Below, piece by piece: positions 28,123 to 36,637 of a stretch of DNA of 64,000 bases. The first letter of the stretch is position 1, and each line of letters begins with the position of its first letter. The notes under the pieces are model-generated. The model was not told where the DNA came from and made no database searches. It saw nothing but the letters and a program-made list of their open reading frames with translations. The stretch spans positions 1 through 64,000 of the forward strand of contig JBDOIU010000005.1 in NCBI GenBank assembly GCA_047404195.1. Direction: 5' to 3'. A program made the translations under genes and the position numbers. The DNA comes from JAJRRL01 sp047404195 (GTDB lineage Bacteria; Pseudomonadota; Gammaproteobacteria; JAJRRL01).

Positions 28123-29099
28123 AGTACTCTGTCCTCCATAAAACGGATACAAGCCTGTGCGCTGGTGAATGCTGCTTCTACAATACCGCGTATACACCAA
28201 TCACCACAGGCAATGGTGTTGTTTTTCTCATCGACAAGCATTTGATATTTTTTTTCACGTATGATGTTAGCATACAGCCATCGATGTACATCTGTGTGTT
28301 GACAATTTTGTTGGCTGACGCCTGTGACTTTTTCTAGTTCTGCCAACATGTGCTGGATAATCTCATTTTTGGGTTGCTCGATATTATGCTCTGCCCAGCG
28401 ATTGGTTGCATGAACCAGTATTGACGGTGGATGGGTTCGAGCGGGCTTACGGTGATTCATTGAGATCCAGCTGATATCCATACCCGAGACCAGTGCTGCA
28501 TCGAAGTCTACTTCTGGCTCTTGGTTATACCCGCACATCATTGAAAAGCACGGTGTCATTTTGACTGATTGCAGTTCGTCATGGAACGCGATGTGTTTTG
28601 GATATAAGTCTGCTGCTTGCGCTGGTGGGCTGGTGTTGATAAGCCAATCATAGGGGCCGTGCTTCTGTCCAGATTCGTCTGTCAGTATCCAGCCACTATT
28701 CTGATCTAGGTGGGTGATTCTTGTGCGTGAAATAATATGACAGTCCTCTGCTAAGGCCTTAGCGAGTTGATTCATGCCAGGTACTGCTACATAATGTGAA
28801 GGTGAGTCAGACCACTGATGTCTGCGCGCCACATTTCCAGCATTTATCTCTACAAAACGTGCATCCCAGCGCGCAATAATGCCTTGGCTAATAAGGGGTT
28901 GTAAGAATGCTTTGAATGCTGCTGTTTTTGCAGTAAAAAAAGGCGCGCCATGGTCAAATGCATATGGGTCAGCTCTGCGTGTTGCAAGACGCCCTCCAGG
29001 CCCTCTTGCTTTTTCAAACACAGTAACCGTTGCTTTTTTGCACAATTGATGTGCAACTGTTAGCCCAGTCATACCTGCGCCAATAACGGCTATCTGCAA
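28119..29099 (-). CDS. Renalase-like FAD-dependent oxidoreductase
   Basis: 326 residues. The N-terminal dinucleotide-binding motif MQIAVIGAGMTGLTVAHQL is followed by FEKARGPGGRLATRR, the second FAD contact typical of renalase-like amine oxidases, and the C-terminal FAD motif is IACGDWCIRGIVEAAF. Members commonly neighbour photolyase genes; a role in oxidising aberrant reduced nicotinamide forms is known for human renalase and only a guess here. It starts one base after DUF3429 ends and overlaps the SDR start. Confidence 0.87.
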   Translation of the reverse strand: MQIAVIGAGMTGLTVAHQLCKKATVTVFEKARGPGGRLATRRADPYAFDHGAPFFTAKTAAFKAFLQPLISQGIIARWDARFVEINAGNVARRHQWSDSPSHYVAVPGMNQLAKALAEDCHIISRTRITHLDQNSGWILTDESGQKHGPYDWLINTSPPAQAADLYPKHIAFHDELQSVKMTPCFSMMCGYNQEPEVDFDAALVSGMDISWISMNHRKPARTHPPSILVHATNRWAEHNIEQPKNEIIQHMLAELEKVTGVSQQNCQHTDVHRWLYANIIREKKYQMLVDEKNNTIACGDWCIRGIVEAAFTSAQACIRFMEDRVL

Positions 29100-29100
29100 T

Positions 29101-29517
29101 TCAGCCTCCTGCGATCAGTAATGATGTGGCTACCCCAAGTGTGACAAGGCAGCGCAGTAGAAAATAGTCCCGCTTAATAGCCTTCTTCTTGTACAGTGTA
29201 AGGTCGCAGCTGAGAAGAACACAAAAGAGTAGTGCTGCAACGTAGAAAAATGTTGACGCCGCTAGTGTGACTGAAAAAAGCCAAACTGCCAGCGCCACAA
29301 GATTAGATGTGATGAGCATTATCTTCAGGTAGGGTGTTTTATTGTTCAGGCAAATACCAAATAGGGAGCCTGAAATAAATGCAGCAATGACTACAGTGTA
29401 TTGTGTTAATAAATGAACAATAATAGATGTTTCCGGAAGTACAAACATTAAGATTGTTAAAATTAGAAATGGCAGCAGCCCAGACACGGTGAGGACAGTG
29501 CGTAATATATTTGCCAT
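29101..29517 (-). CDS. DUF3429 family inner-membrane protein, first gene of light-repair operon
   Basis: 138 residues with about four to five hydrophobic helices (GLLPFLILTILMFVL; YTVVIAAFISGSLFGICL; SNLVALAVWLFSVTL; FFYVAALLFCVLLSC; a last one near the C-terminus). This matches DUF3429, which I recall as frequently encoded with photolyases. Start ATG 29517 has GGAGTG six bases upstream; the open frame extends upstream to 29724 but that part is hydrophilic and crosses a probable promoter. Function unknown. Confidence 0.78.
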   Translation of the reverse strand: MANILRTVLTVSGLLPFLILTILMFVLPETSIIVHLLTQYTVVIAAFISGSLFGICLNNKTPYLKIMLITSNLVALAVWLFSVTLAASTFFYVAALLFCVLLSCDLTLYKKKAIKRDYFLLRCLVTLGVATSLLIAGG

Positions 29518-29544
29518 AGGCACTCCATAAGAAAATTCATCACC

Positions 29545-29550
29545 ATTATA
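29545..29550 (-). promoter_or_regulatory. Possible -10 element for the light-repair operon
   Basis: A perfect TATAAT on the minus strand 28 bases before the DUF3429 start codon. The matching -35 region (about TCGCAC at 17 bases) is poor, so an activator may be needed. No LexA-type CTGT-N8-ACAG site is visible in the region. Confidence 0.4.
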
Positions 29551-29754
29551 ACTCGATCTTAACCAGAGTGCGAATACACATCTCTGTTTTACCGTCGTGT
29601 TTGAAATATGTTTATACAGAATAAATACGGTGATCTGTTTTTGGTGCTGATCATATACTGCATATTTTGATGTCGTTGGTGTTTTTAAGACCACTTCATC
29701 GGTGTAATTCGCTGTTTTGAGCAACCTAGCGAGGTGGATGGAGGTTTATTTGAC

Positions 29755-31281
29755 ATGTTGATGTGTTGTTTGAGTTATTGCTTATCGTTGGTGCTGGAGG
29801 TTTATGCGCATTCACTCTTGCTGCTGAGCTGTATCGTAGCCATTTTGATGTGTATTCTTGTTCTACGGTGGGTGCGTTTAAGTACTGTGTTATGGCTTTT
29901 GCTGGGTATCTTGCTAGGCTTATACCGTGTTTATCAGGTACGGCATACCTGGCAGCAGCAAAGAGATTCTTTTGTGCAGCAGCATGCCAATGGCATTGTT
30001 TGTGGTCAAGTAGTATTTATCAAGCGGGATCAGTACCCTGTGCAGCAGTATGTGATAGCACTTGGCAGTAGACATATTGTGAGTATGCATCAACCCCTAC
30101 ACATACTGGTACACCAATATCGGCTTACCCCTGTTCATCTCGCAGAGCACCTATGTTTGCAAGTACACCCATTGAAGTACCGTAGACACTTTCAATCACC
30201 AGCTGCTACGCAAGGGCGTTTGATCGCAAACGGAGAGGTCGGTATTTATAGTGTCACAGCAGTTTTGTCACACCGTCCGGGCGTATTGACAGTCATTGAA
30301 AGATTACGTGTGAGAATAAAAAATAGTTTGTCTTGGCATGCGCCAGCACATGTGCAGGCTTTTCTATATTCACTTGTATTGGGGGATCGGTCCCTGCTGG
30401 ATAAAGCGGACTGGGCGGTATTCAGGCGGGCCGGCATTAGTCACTTGATTGCTATTTCTGGGCTTCACGTCTCCTTATTTGTGGCTTTTTGTTGGGGGCT
30501 TGTTTCCTGTGTACGGTTTGTTTATAGGCAAGTATATTTATATGTACCAAAACCGCAGCTGCAAGCGATCTCTGGCGTTGTGTTGTCACTGCTCTACCAC
30601 ACCATGATGCCTTTTGGAATGCCGATTGATAGGGCAGTTCTGATGATCCTAATCTGGTCATGTTTATCACTGTTTGGTATTGCTTGGCAAGCATTAACCG
30701 TATTGCTGGTGTGTATTGTTTTCTTTTTATTGGTCAATCCATTTTACCTCTATTCTGTCAGTTTTGTATTATCATACTTTGCGGTTTTCTGGTTGCTACT
30801 GTATGCGCGAAGTTTTATGTATTCATCAAGTCCACTCAAATCATGGTTGTATGGGCAGGTTTGGATGGCGCTTGGTCTCATTCCCATATCTCTTTGGTAT
30901 TTTAAACAATACCCCCTAATGGCTGTTATTTGCAATATAATAGCCATTCCATGGATTGCATTATGTATATTGCCATTGGCCCTCATTGCTGTCATTTGTT
31001 CAGCGCTGTCATCTGGTTTAGGCCATATTGTCTCATCAGTCCTGGTGCAGCAATCAGCAAGATTTCTCGAGCTCATGCAGTGGTTCGGCATACATCCGAT
31101 TTGGGCAATGCGCGTCACATCATTTTCGCCACTGATTCTGGTGTTATACTACAGCGTTATATTAATGTTTGTATGCAATAAGAGAATAGGGGTTCAGCTT
31201 CAAGAGCAGCAATCGATAAAGTCAAGCTGTGACATGTTGAGTGTGCATCTATGTGCCAAGAAGAGGCCGCGTGATGATTAA
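29755..31281 (+). CDS. comEC: ComEC/Rec2-type DNA uptake channel, lacking the C-terminal metallo-beta-lactamase domain
   Basis: An inner-membrane channel that carries transforming DNA into the cytosol. 508 residues with many hydrophobic helices. The Competence domain signature is present: FLYSLVLGDRSLLDKADWAV and SHLIAISGLHVSLFVAF. Full-length proteins such as Rec2 are about 750 residues and end in a metallo-beta-lactamase domain; here the frame stops after the last membrane helices plus a short basic tail, and no remnant of the domain follows before msbA. The start at ATG 29755 is set by GGAGG ten bases upstream. msbA begins 128 bases downstream; the comEC-msbA-lpxK order is common in Gammaproteobacteria. 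Confidence 0.9.
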   Translation: MLMCCLSYCLSLVLEVYAHSLLLLSCIVAILMCILVLRWVRLSTVLWLLLGILLGLYRVYQVRHTWQQQRDSFVQQHANGIVCGQVVFIKRDQYPVQQYVIALGSRHIVSMHQPLHILVHQYRLTPVHLAEHLCLQVHPLKYRRHFQSPAATQGRLIANGEVGIYSVTAVLSHRPGVLTVIERLRVRIKNSLSWHAPAHVQAFLYSLVLGDRSLLDKADWAVFRRAGISHLIAISGLHVSLFVAFCWGLVSCVRFVYRQVYLYVPKPQLQAISGVVLSLLYHTMMPFGMPIDRAVLMILIWSCLSLFGIAWQALTVLLVCIVFFLLVNPFYLYSVSFVLSYFAVFWLLLYARSFMYSSSPLKSWLYGQVWMALGLIPISLWYFKQYPLMAVICNIIAIPWIALCILPLALIAVICSALSSGLGHIVSSVLVQQSARFLELMQWFGIHPIWAMRVTSFSPLILVLYYSVILMFVCNKRIGVQLQEQQSIKSSCDMLSVHLCAKKRPRDD

Positions 31282-31409
31282 AAGCCCATTTTATGAGTGG
31301 ATATTGGGCTGTCTCAGGGTAATTTTTGTAATATAGACATGATATGTTTATTGAGATGCGCTTAAAAAAAATATTTGATAGAATGGTTATTTGGTTTTTC
31401 GGAGAAAGC

Positions 31410-33149
31410 ATGCCTGAACTCGAACCACGTGATATTATGCGTAGGCTCAATGCGTCTATACGTCCATACGTTGGTTTTTTTGTGTTAGCGGTTTTGTCTA
31501 GCTTGGCTGTTTCGGCAGCTGATTCATTTTTATCATGGTTGATTAAGCCCATCATAGACACAGGCTTGGTTAATAAGCATCTGGGTTTTTTAGCCTGGTT
31601 ACCAATCATCATGCTAGTATTATTTGTCGTGCGGGGCGGTGCGTCTTTTTCATCGCTGTACTTCATCAATAAGCTGGGGCGGCGTCTGGTCAGTGACTTC
31701 CGTAACAGCTTATTTCAGCATTTGCAAGCACTGTCATACAAGCGCTTTACTGCTATAGGTCAAAATGAATGTATCACGGTGATGATTTATAACATAGAAA
31801 AAATTTCAACTGTGATGTCGCTTGTTGTGGTGAATATTATTCAGGATGTTGCTCTCATTCTGGGTTTATTGTTTGTTATGTTTATATCAAGCTGGAAGTT
31901 GTCTTTGCTATTTTTCTTGGTAACACCGCTCATTGTGTTGATTGCAAAAATTGCATCAAAACGTGCTCGATTCTTATCTGCGATCGTGCAGGATTCTGTG
32001 ACACTCATGATCAAGTCAGTGCGAGAGTTTATTGAAGGTGTGCGTGAGATTAAAATATATTCGTCTGATAGTTATGAGGCAAATCGCTTTGGGTATTCAG
32101 TCAGGCACAACCAGAATCAATTGATGAAGTTGGTTGTTGCCAAGGGTCTTTCGAGTGCGCTCATGCAGATTTTGATATCTTTGCCTATTGCGTTGGCAAT
32201 CATGTTGGTAGGTAGGCAATGGGTTGATGTGACTGCGGGTGCATTTGCTGCATTGTTGGCAGCTATGATTATGCTGATCAGACCACTGCGGAGAATATCT
32301 CAGGCAAATACTGAAATTCAGGCTGGCCTTGTGGCTGCAAAGACTGTGTTTGACTTGCAAGACATTCCTGCCACTGCACCACCAGTAGCCAGTCATGAGA
32401 AGGTCGCTGGGGGCACGATTGTATTTGATGACGTTTCCTATGATGGGAATATCAGCAATCGCGTATTGCAGAACATATCGCTTACATTTCCTGCTGGGAA
32501 AGCAACAGCAATTGTCGGCCCATCTGGATGTGGTAAAACCAGCTTAATCAATCTTGCCATGGGTTTTTTGGAGCCGAGTTCAGGGTGTATTCGCTATGGG
32601 GAGTACAATATTCAGACTTTTGCCAAGGAGTCTTATTGGGCTGAGTTTGCTTTGGTATCACAGCACCCAGTACTGTTTGATGCAACATTGGCAGAAAATG
32701 TTGCCTTGGGTGTTGATTCGAACTCGATTGACCTGGCGCGTGTACAAACATGTCTTGCTGATGCTCAGCTGGAAGAAATTGTTCATCAGTGCGAACAGGG
32801 CATGCATACCCGTGTTAGCAAGCAGGGCTGGCAACCTTCCGGTGGTGAGCGACAACGCATTGCGCTTGCAAGGGCGCTTTACAAGTCTGCATCTATTGTC
32901 ATTCTAGATGAAGCAACATCTGCATTGGATGTGCCAACAGAAGAGGCGCTTCAAGAATCAATTAATAATCTTGCTGATGACTGCACACTAATTATGATCG
33001 CACATCGCTTGTCAACCATCCGACACGCAGACAATATCATTGTGATGGATCAAGGTAAGGTGCTTGCTCAAGGTAAGCACGATGAACTGATGCGTCACTG
33101 TCAATTTTATCAGTCACTCTATTTTGGCCAGCAGGGTGGAAACACATGA
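31410..33149 (+). CDS. msbA: Lipid A export ATP-binding/permease protein MsbA
   Basis: An inner-membrane ABC exporter that flips lipid A-core. ATG 31410 follows GGAG and gives 579 residues, close to E. coli MsbA (582); several earlier in-frame starts (31344 on) have no ribosome site. Six membrane helices lie in the first 310 residues. The nucleotide-binding domain has Walker A GPSGCGKT, a signature written PSGGERQRIALARAL (Leu of LSGGQ replaced by Pro), Walker B IVILDEATSALD and the switch His in IAHRLSTI. lpxK overlaps the stop by four bases. Confidence 0.93.
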   Translation: MPELEPRDIMRRLNASIRPYVGFFVLAVLSSLAVSAADSFLSWLIKPIIDTGLVNKHLGFLAWLPIIMLVLFVVRGGASFSSLYFINKLGRRLVSDFRNSLFQHLQALSYKRFTAIGQNECITVMIYNIEKISTVMSLVVVNIIQDVALILGLLFVMFISSWKLSLLFFLVTPLIVLIAKIASKRARFLSAIVQDSVTLMIKSVREFIEGVREIKIYSSDSYEANRFGYSVRHNQNQLMKLVVAKGLSSALMQILISLPIALAIMLVGRQWVDVTAGAFAALLAAMIMLIRPLRRISQANTEIQAGLVAAKTVFDLQDIPATAPPVASHEKVAGGTIVFDDVSYDGNISNRVLQNISLTFPAGKATAIVGPSGCGKTSLINLAMGFLEPSSGCIRYGEYNIQTFAKESYWAEFALVSQHPVLFDATLAENVALGVDSNSIDLARVQTCLADAQLEEIVHQCEQGMHTRVSKQGWQPSGGERQRIALARALYKSASIVILDEATSALDVPTEEALQESINNLADDCTLIMIAHRLSTIRHADNIIVMDQGKVLAQGKHDELMRHCQFYQSLYFGQQGGNT

Positions 33150-34162
33150 GCCGAATATATCAGGTTTTCAATCGTTGGATCCAGTCAATGTGGTACGGAC
33201 CTAAGAGCTTATGCTCTTATTGCTTAATGCCATTTTCTTTGGTTTATTGGCTGGTGATGTCTATCCGTCAACAGTTATATAAGTGTGGTATATTTAAAAC
33301 ATATCATTCCCAATTACCAATCATTGTTGTTGGCAACATAACACTAGGAGGCACTGGTAAGACACCATTTGTGATTGGTCTTGCAGAGCATCTTATCGGG
33401 CTTGGATATAAGCCCGCAGTCATCTTGCGGGGGTATGGTGGACGACTACAAGGCCCATGCCGTGTTACCAATAAGCATACTGCTAAAGATGTTGGTGATG
33501 AAGCGATTCTATTGCATAATCGCATAACCTGCCCAATTGTCATTGCTCAAAAAAGAGTTGATGCCGTTAACGTCTGTGAAGCACTGGGCTGCCAGGTTGT
33601 GATCAGTGATGATGGCTTGCAGCATTGCGCTATGGGACGAGCTATAGAGATCGCAGTCGTTGATGCCAAGAGGCTATTCGGTAACAAGCTGCTTTTTCCG
33701 GCTGGTCCATTAAGGCAGCCTGTTAAGCGTTTACAGTATGTTGATTTTATTATTGTGAATGGTGCTGTGCCTAATAATTGTAAGCCCTTGATATCATCAG
33801 CTGAATTATCGATGACTGTTGAGGCGCAATCCTTGATGCAGATATCATCTGATAGAGCTTATCCTGCAAATGCCATGATAAATCAACCAGTTACTGCGGT
33901 TTCTGCTATTGGAAATCCACAAAGATTCCTTGACATGTTGGTCAAGTTGGGGTACACTATAAAAGTGAGTCATGATTTTCCTGATCACTATTCTTTTTGT
34001 GAGTCAGAGATTGTGTTAGACGAAAATACAGTAGTCATCATGACAGAAAAAGATGCCGTAAAGTGCCGTTCTGAGCTAGAAAATTTATGGTATGTGAAAA
34101 TTGCAGCTCGATGTGATTATGAAAAAATTGCTGCGTTCCTAGCGAAAAAAATCGCTATTTAG
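33146..34162 (+). CDS. lpxK: Tetraacyldisaccharide 4'-kinase
   Basis: Phosphorylates the 4' position of the lipid A disaccharide precursor at the inner membrane. 338 residues; an N-terminal membrane anchor (SYCLMPFSLVYWLVM), then the P-loop GNITLGGTGKTPFV, the RGYGG motif and DDGLQH, all standard LpxK features. Translationally coupled to msbA through an ATGA overlap. Presence of msbA and lpxK shows a lipid A-containing outer membrane. Confidence 0.96.
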   Translation: MSRIYQVFNRWIQSMWYGPKSLCSYCLMPFSLVYWLVMSIRQQLYKCGIFKTYHSQLPIIVVGNITLGGTGKTPFVIGLAEHLIGLGYKPAVILRGYGGRLQGPCRVTNKHTAKDVGDEAILLHNRITCPIVIAQKRVDAVNVCEALGCQVVISDDGLQHCAMGRAIEIAVVDAKRLFGNKLLFPAGPLRQPVKRLQYVDFIIVNGAVPNNCKPLISSAELSMTVEAQSLMQISSDRAYPANAMINQPVTAVSAIGNPQRFLDMLVKLGYTIKVSHDFPDHYSFCESEIVLDENTVVIMTEKDAVKCRSELENLWYVKIAARCDYEKIAAFLAKKIAI

Positions 34163-34248
34163 TTTTGAGTGTTTCCACTCTCTGGTGCGTGCTACCAACC
34201 TAGTGGTCGGTGTTATGTTTGTTTGGTTTAAACCCTGAAGGAGGAGTT

Positions 34249-35535
34249 ATGTCAAGTTATGTTGCTAGTTTAAACGAACTCCTCAATGATAACAGAGCGA
34301 GTTATAATGAGCATAAGAATGTTATGGATGCTGCTGCATCACTGCCACATTTAGAGCTACTGATAACACATTTTAATGTCGCTAAAGCCTATATGGTGTC
34401 ACTGGGGAAAATTGATCATGCCCAATCGCAAAAAAAAACTAATCTCCTCAAAAAAATACTCAATGATGCGATAAGTCGTGCGAAATATGAGGGTAGGTGG
34501 CTTAACCATGAGCTTGGTACAATAAGTGATGATGCTGTCCTCAGAGGTATTGTACTTCGCTCTCCTAAGAAAAGATTGTCAAAATCAATGAGTCGCGATA
34601 TCAGTGGTGCTTTTAAATTTAATCTAGCAGTGACCGCTGACAAGCTGTTAAGCTCATTATACTGGCGCTCAAAAATATTTCCGGTATTAAACTTCTTTCG
34701 ATTATTTATTATTGTTAGAGCATCAAGATTTGTCAGGACGGTTGGTGATTTAGTAGGGAAGTTTCATCCAACAGCTGTTAACATAGCAAATAATATCAAG
34801 GTTGCATTTTCTTGGGCAAAGTATCTTGGTTGGATTTTCTATCTACCACGTATCATTTGCAATCTAGTGACAGCGATCCGCAATACAACTGATAAGAAGA
34901 GTAAAGTTACTTTTATACAGGCGTTACGAAGTAAGAAATATCAACTAGCAAACGATGTTGTATGGGCAATGATTGGATTTACTACATGCTTTGGTGCAGC
35001 AGTTTGCTGGCAGCTACAGTTTTTGACGCCAGTGTTATACATATTTGATGTTGTCTTGGGTGTTATGAAAAATAATGAAGCTATTCGTGATGCTAAGCGC
35101 AATCATGCTGAATCCAAGGATGGACCTTTGGAGTCATACTACGCTAAAAAGTTAGCACGTGCGAAAGCTGATAGAACAGTCAGTGTTACTTGTTTATCAT
35201 TTATGGCAGTTGGTATGTTGGTTGCATCAGTATCTATCGATCGGGTGCAGTCGTTCATTATTCCTAAGCTGGATTTCTTGTTAGCTAGTCATCACATCAC
35301 CAGCGGGCTTCATGCATCGGTATTGATTTCTTTGATAACTGCAGTCTCAGTAGCTGTTGTGATTAGTGCTAGTATGGTTAACTTTATTTACTCGAAGCGA
35401 GATGCTATTGGGAAGTGTTACAAAAAAACCAGCACATGTGTTAACGATAATCTTTTAAAAAGCCGGCATAGTGGCGGTAATAATAATGATGACCCATCTA
35501 TCAGAGTCAGCGCTGGGACATGTCCTGTGCAATGA
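34249..35535 (+). CDS. Unknown polytopic membrane protein
   Basis: 428 residues from ATG 34249, preceded by a strong GGAGGAG; upstream in-frame ATGs lack one. The first 130 residues are hydrophilic. Hydrophobic segments follow near LGWIFYLPRIICNLV, DVVWAMIGFTTCFGAAVCW, FLTPVLYIFDVVLGV, SVTCLSFMAVGMLVASVSI and SVLISLITAVSVAVVISAS, with a hydrophilic Asn/Asp-rich tail. The pattern of a charged loop before AND-W followed by a long membrane pair recalls hypothetical proteins of Legionella relatives. No signal peptide, no catalytic motif. Its 3' end overlaps the convergent spmB by 29 bases. Confidence 0.65.
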   Translation: MSSYVASLNELLNDNRASYNEHKNVMDAAASLPHLELLITHFNVAKAYMVSLGKIDHAQSQKKTNLLKKILNDAISRAKYEGRWLNHELGTISDDAVLRGIVLRSPKKRLSKSMSRDISGAFKFNLAVTADKLLSSLYWRSKIFPVLNFFRLFIIVRASRFVRTVGDLVGKFHPTAVNIANNIKVAFSWAKYLGWIFYLPRIICNLVTAIRNTTDKKSKVTFIQALRSKKYQLANDVVWAMIGFTTCFGAAVCWQLQFLTPVLYIFDVVLGVMKNNEAIRDAKRNHAESKDGPLESYYAKKLARAKADRTVSVTCLSFMAVGMLVASVSIDRVQSFIIPKLDFLLASHHITSGLHASVLISLITAVSVAVVISASMVNFIYSKRDAIGKCYKKTSTCVNDNLLKSRHSGGNNNDDPSIRVSAGTCPVQ

Positions 35536-36049
35536 TTAACGCGACGAGATCACTGAGTAATCCCAGCGGGATTGCGTAGCGCGTTTTTTTGATATTAATT
35601 GCTGAAAAATAAACGCTTACCACATAAAATGTTGTTTCAGACGAGCCAAGAAATAGTGCCGCTTTGTGACATTCGCTCCAGTCAGGATTATCATGTAATA
35701 AGCTGACAAACAATGCGAGGCTAGTTGCTCCGGAAAAGGGGCGAGCCAAAGCGATTGCGAGATTATTGGGCGAAATTGATTGCACGGGCAGGATCAAGCT
35801 GATATGATTGCAAATCAAGGAAAACAAGCCAGAACTCTTGCAGAGTGTGAATGCCAACATAAAGCAAAACACCATTGGTGTAATGCGTAAAACACTTTGG
35901 ATACCTTGTTTATAACCGAAACGTATCGATTGGTTGAGGCCATGTTTAATTGTTGTTGGTTTTTCGTTTTGCCAATAATATTGGCTGCAACGAATGAGTA
36001 GCGCTATCAGTAGCATGCCTACACATGTCATTATCATGATTGAAGCCAT
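35507..36049 (-). CDS. spmB: SpmB-like nucleoside recognition domain membrane protein
   Basis: 180 residues, polytopic. It contains LARPFSGATSLALFVSLL and LFLGSSETTFYVVSVYFSA, typical of spore maturation protein B; the family is widespread in non-sporulating Gram-negatives, where its role is unclear. It overlaps spmA by 16 bases and is the last gene of a seven-gene run. Confidence 0.88.
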   Translation of the reverse strand: MASIMIMTCVGMLLIALLIRCSQYYWQNEKPTTIKHGLNQSIRFGYKQGIQSVLRITPMVFCFMLAFTLCKSSGLFSLICNHISLILPVQSISPNNLAIALARPFSGATSLALFVSLLHDNPDWSECHKAALFLGSSETTFYVVSVYFSAINIKKTRYAIPLGLLSDLVALIIAQDMSQR

Positions 36050-36624
36050 TTAATGCGTGCAAATATTTTCGCACAGCTGATTGCAAATATTGTATTAATG
36101 CTGGTTATGACTAAAATGCCAGGCCAAATTGACCATGCATGAGGGTCACCTGCGGCTGCCAGTAGTGCTATGGGGGTATATGGAATTAATTGTAGACTGG
36201 ATGTGTTGATTGCGAGTAGCATGCACATGGCGTCACTGGCTGTCGGCAAATAGTTGTTTTGTTTATGCAGAGAATGCATTGCACGTATTCCAGCGGGTGT
36301 GGCAGCATTACCTGCTCCAATTATATTCGCTCCTAGGTTCAGTGATATGTTTTTCAGAGTATCACTATTGATATGATCGGGCAGAAAACACAACCGCAGT
36401 GGCCGCTTTATCGCGCGCGCAATTGCATTCATGCATTGACTGTCAGCAATGAGGGCCATTACAATAGACCCAAAAGCAACAATTATGGCTAAACCGAGGC
36501 AGCTGTGCAGTAGGCTAGATATTTGATGGGCTGTTTGTGATAGCATGTTTTCCAGGTGATGCGTGTAGCTTGCATATACGACACTGGCTAGTGCGAGAGT
36601 TATGCTAACCCAATAGATAATCAT
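36034..36624 (-). CDS. spmA: SpmA-like nucleoside recognition domain membrane protein
   Basis: 196 residues with about five membrane segments. The conserved Gate-domain core reads NLGANIIGAGNAATPAGIRA, and CMLLAINTSSLQLIPYTPIA follows. SpmA and SpmB are almost always paired, as here. It starts 13 bases after the recombinase gene ends on the same strand. Confidence 0.88.
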   Translation of the reverse strand: MIIYWVSITLALASVVYASYTHHLENMLSQTAHQISSLLHSCLGLAIIVAFGSIVMALIADSQCMNAIARAIKRPLRLCFLPDHINSDTLKNISLNLGANIIGAGNAATPAGIRAMHSLHKQNNYLPTASDAMCMLLAINTSSLQLIPYTPIALLAAAGDPHAWSIWPGILVITSINTIFAISCAKIFARIKWLQS

Positions 36625-36637
36625 CTCTTAGACCCTC

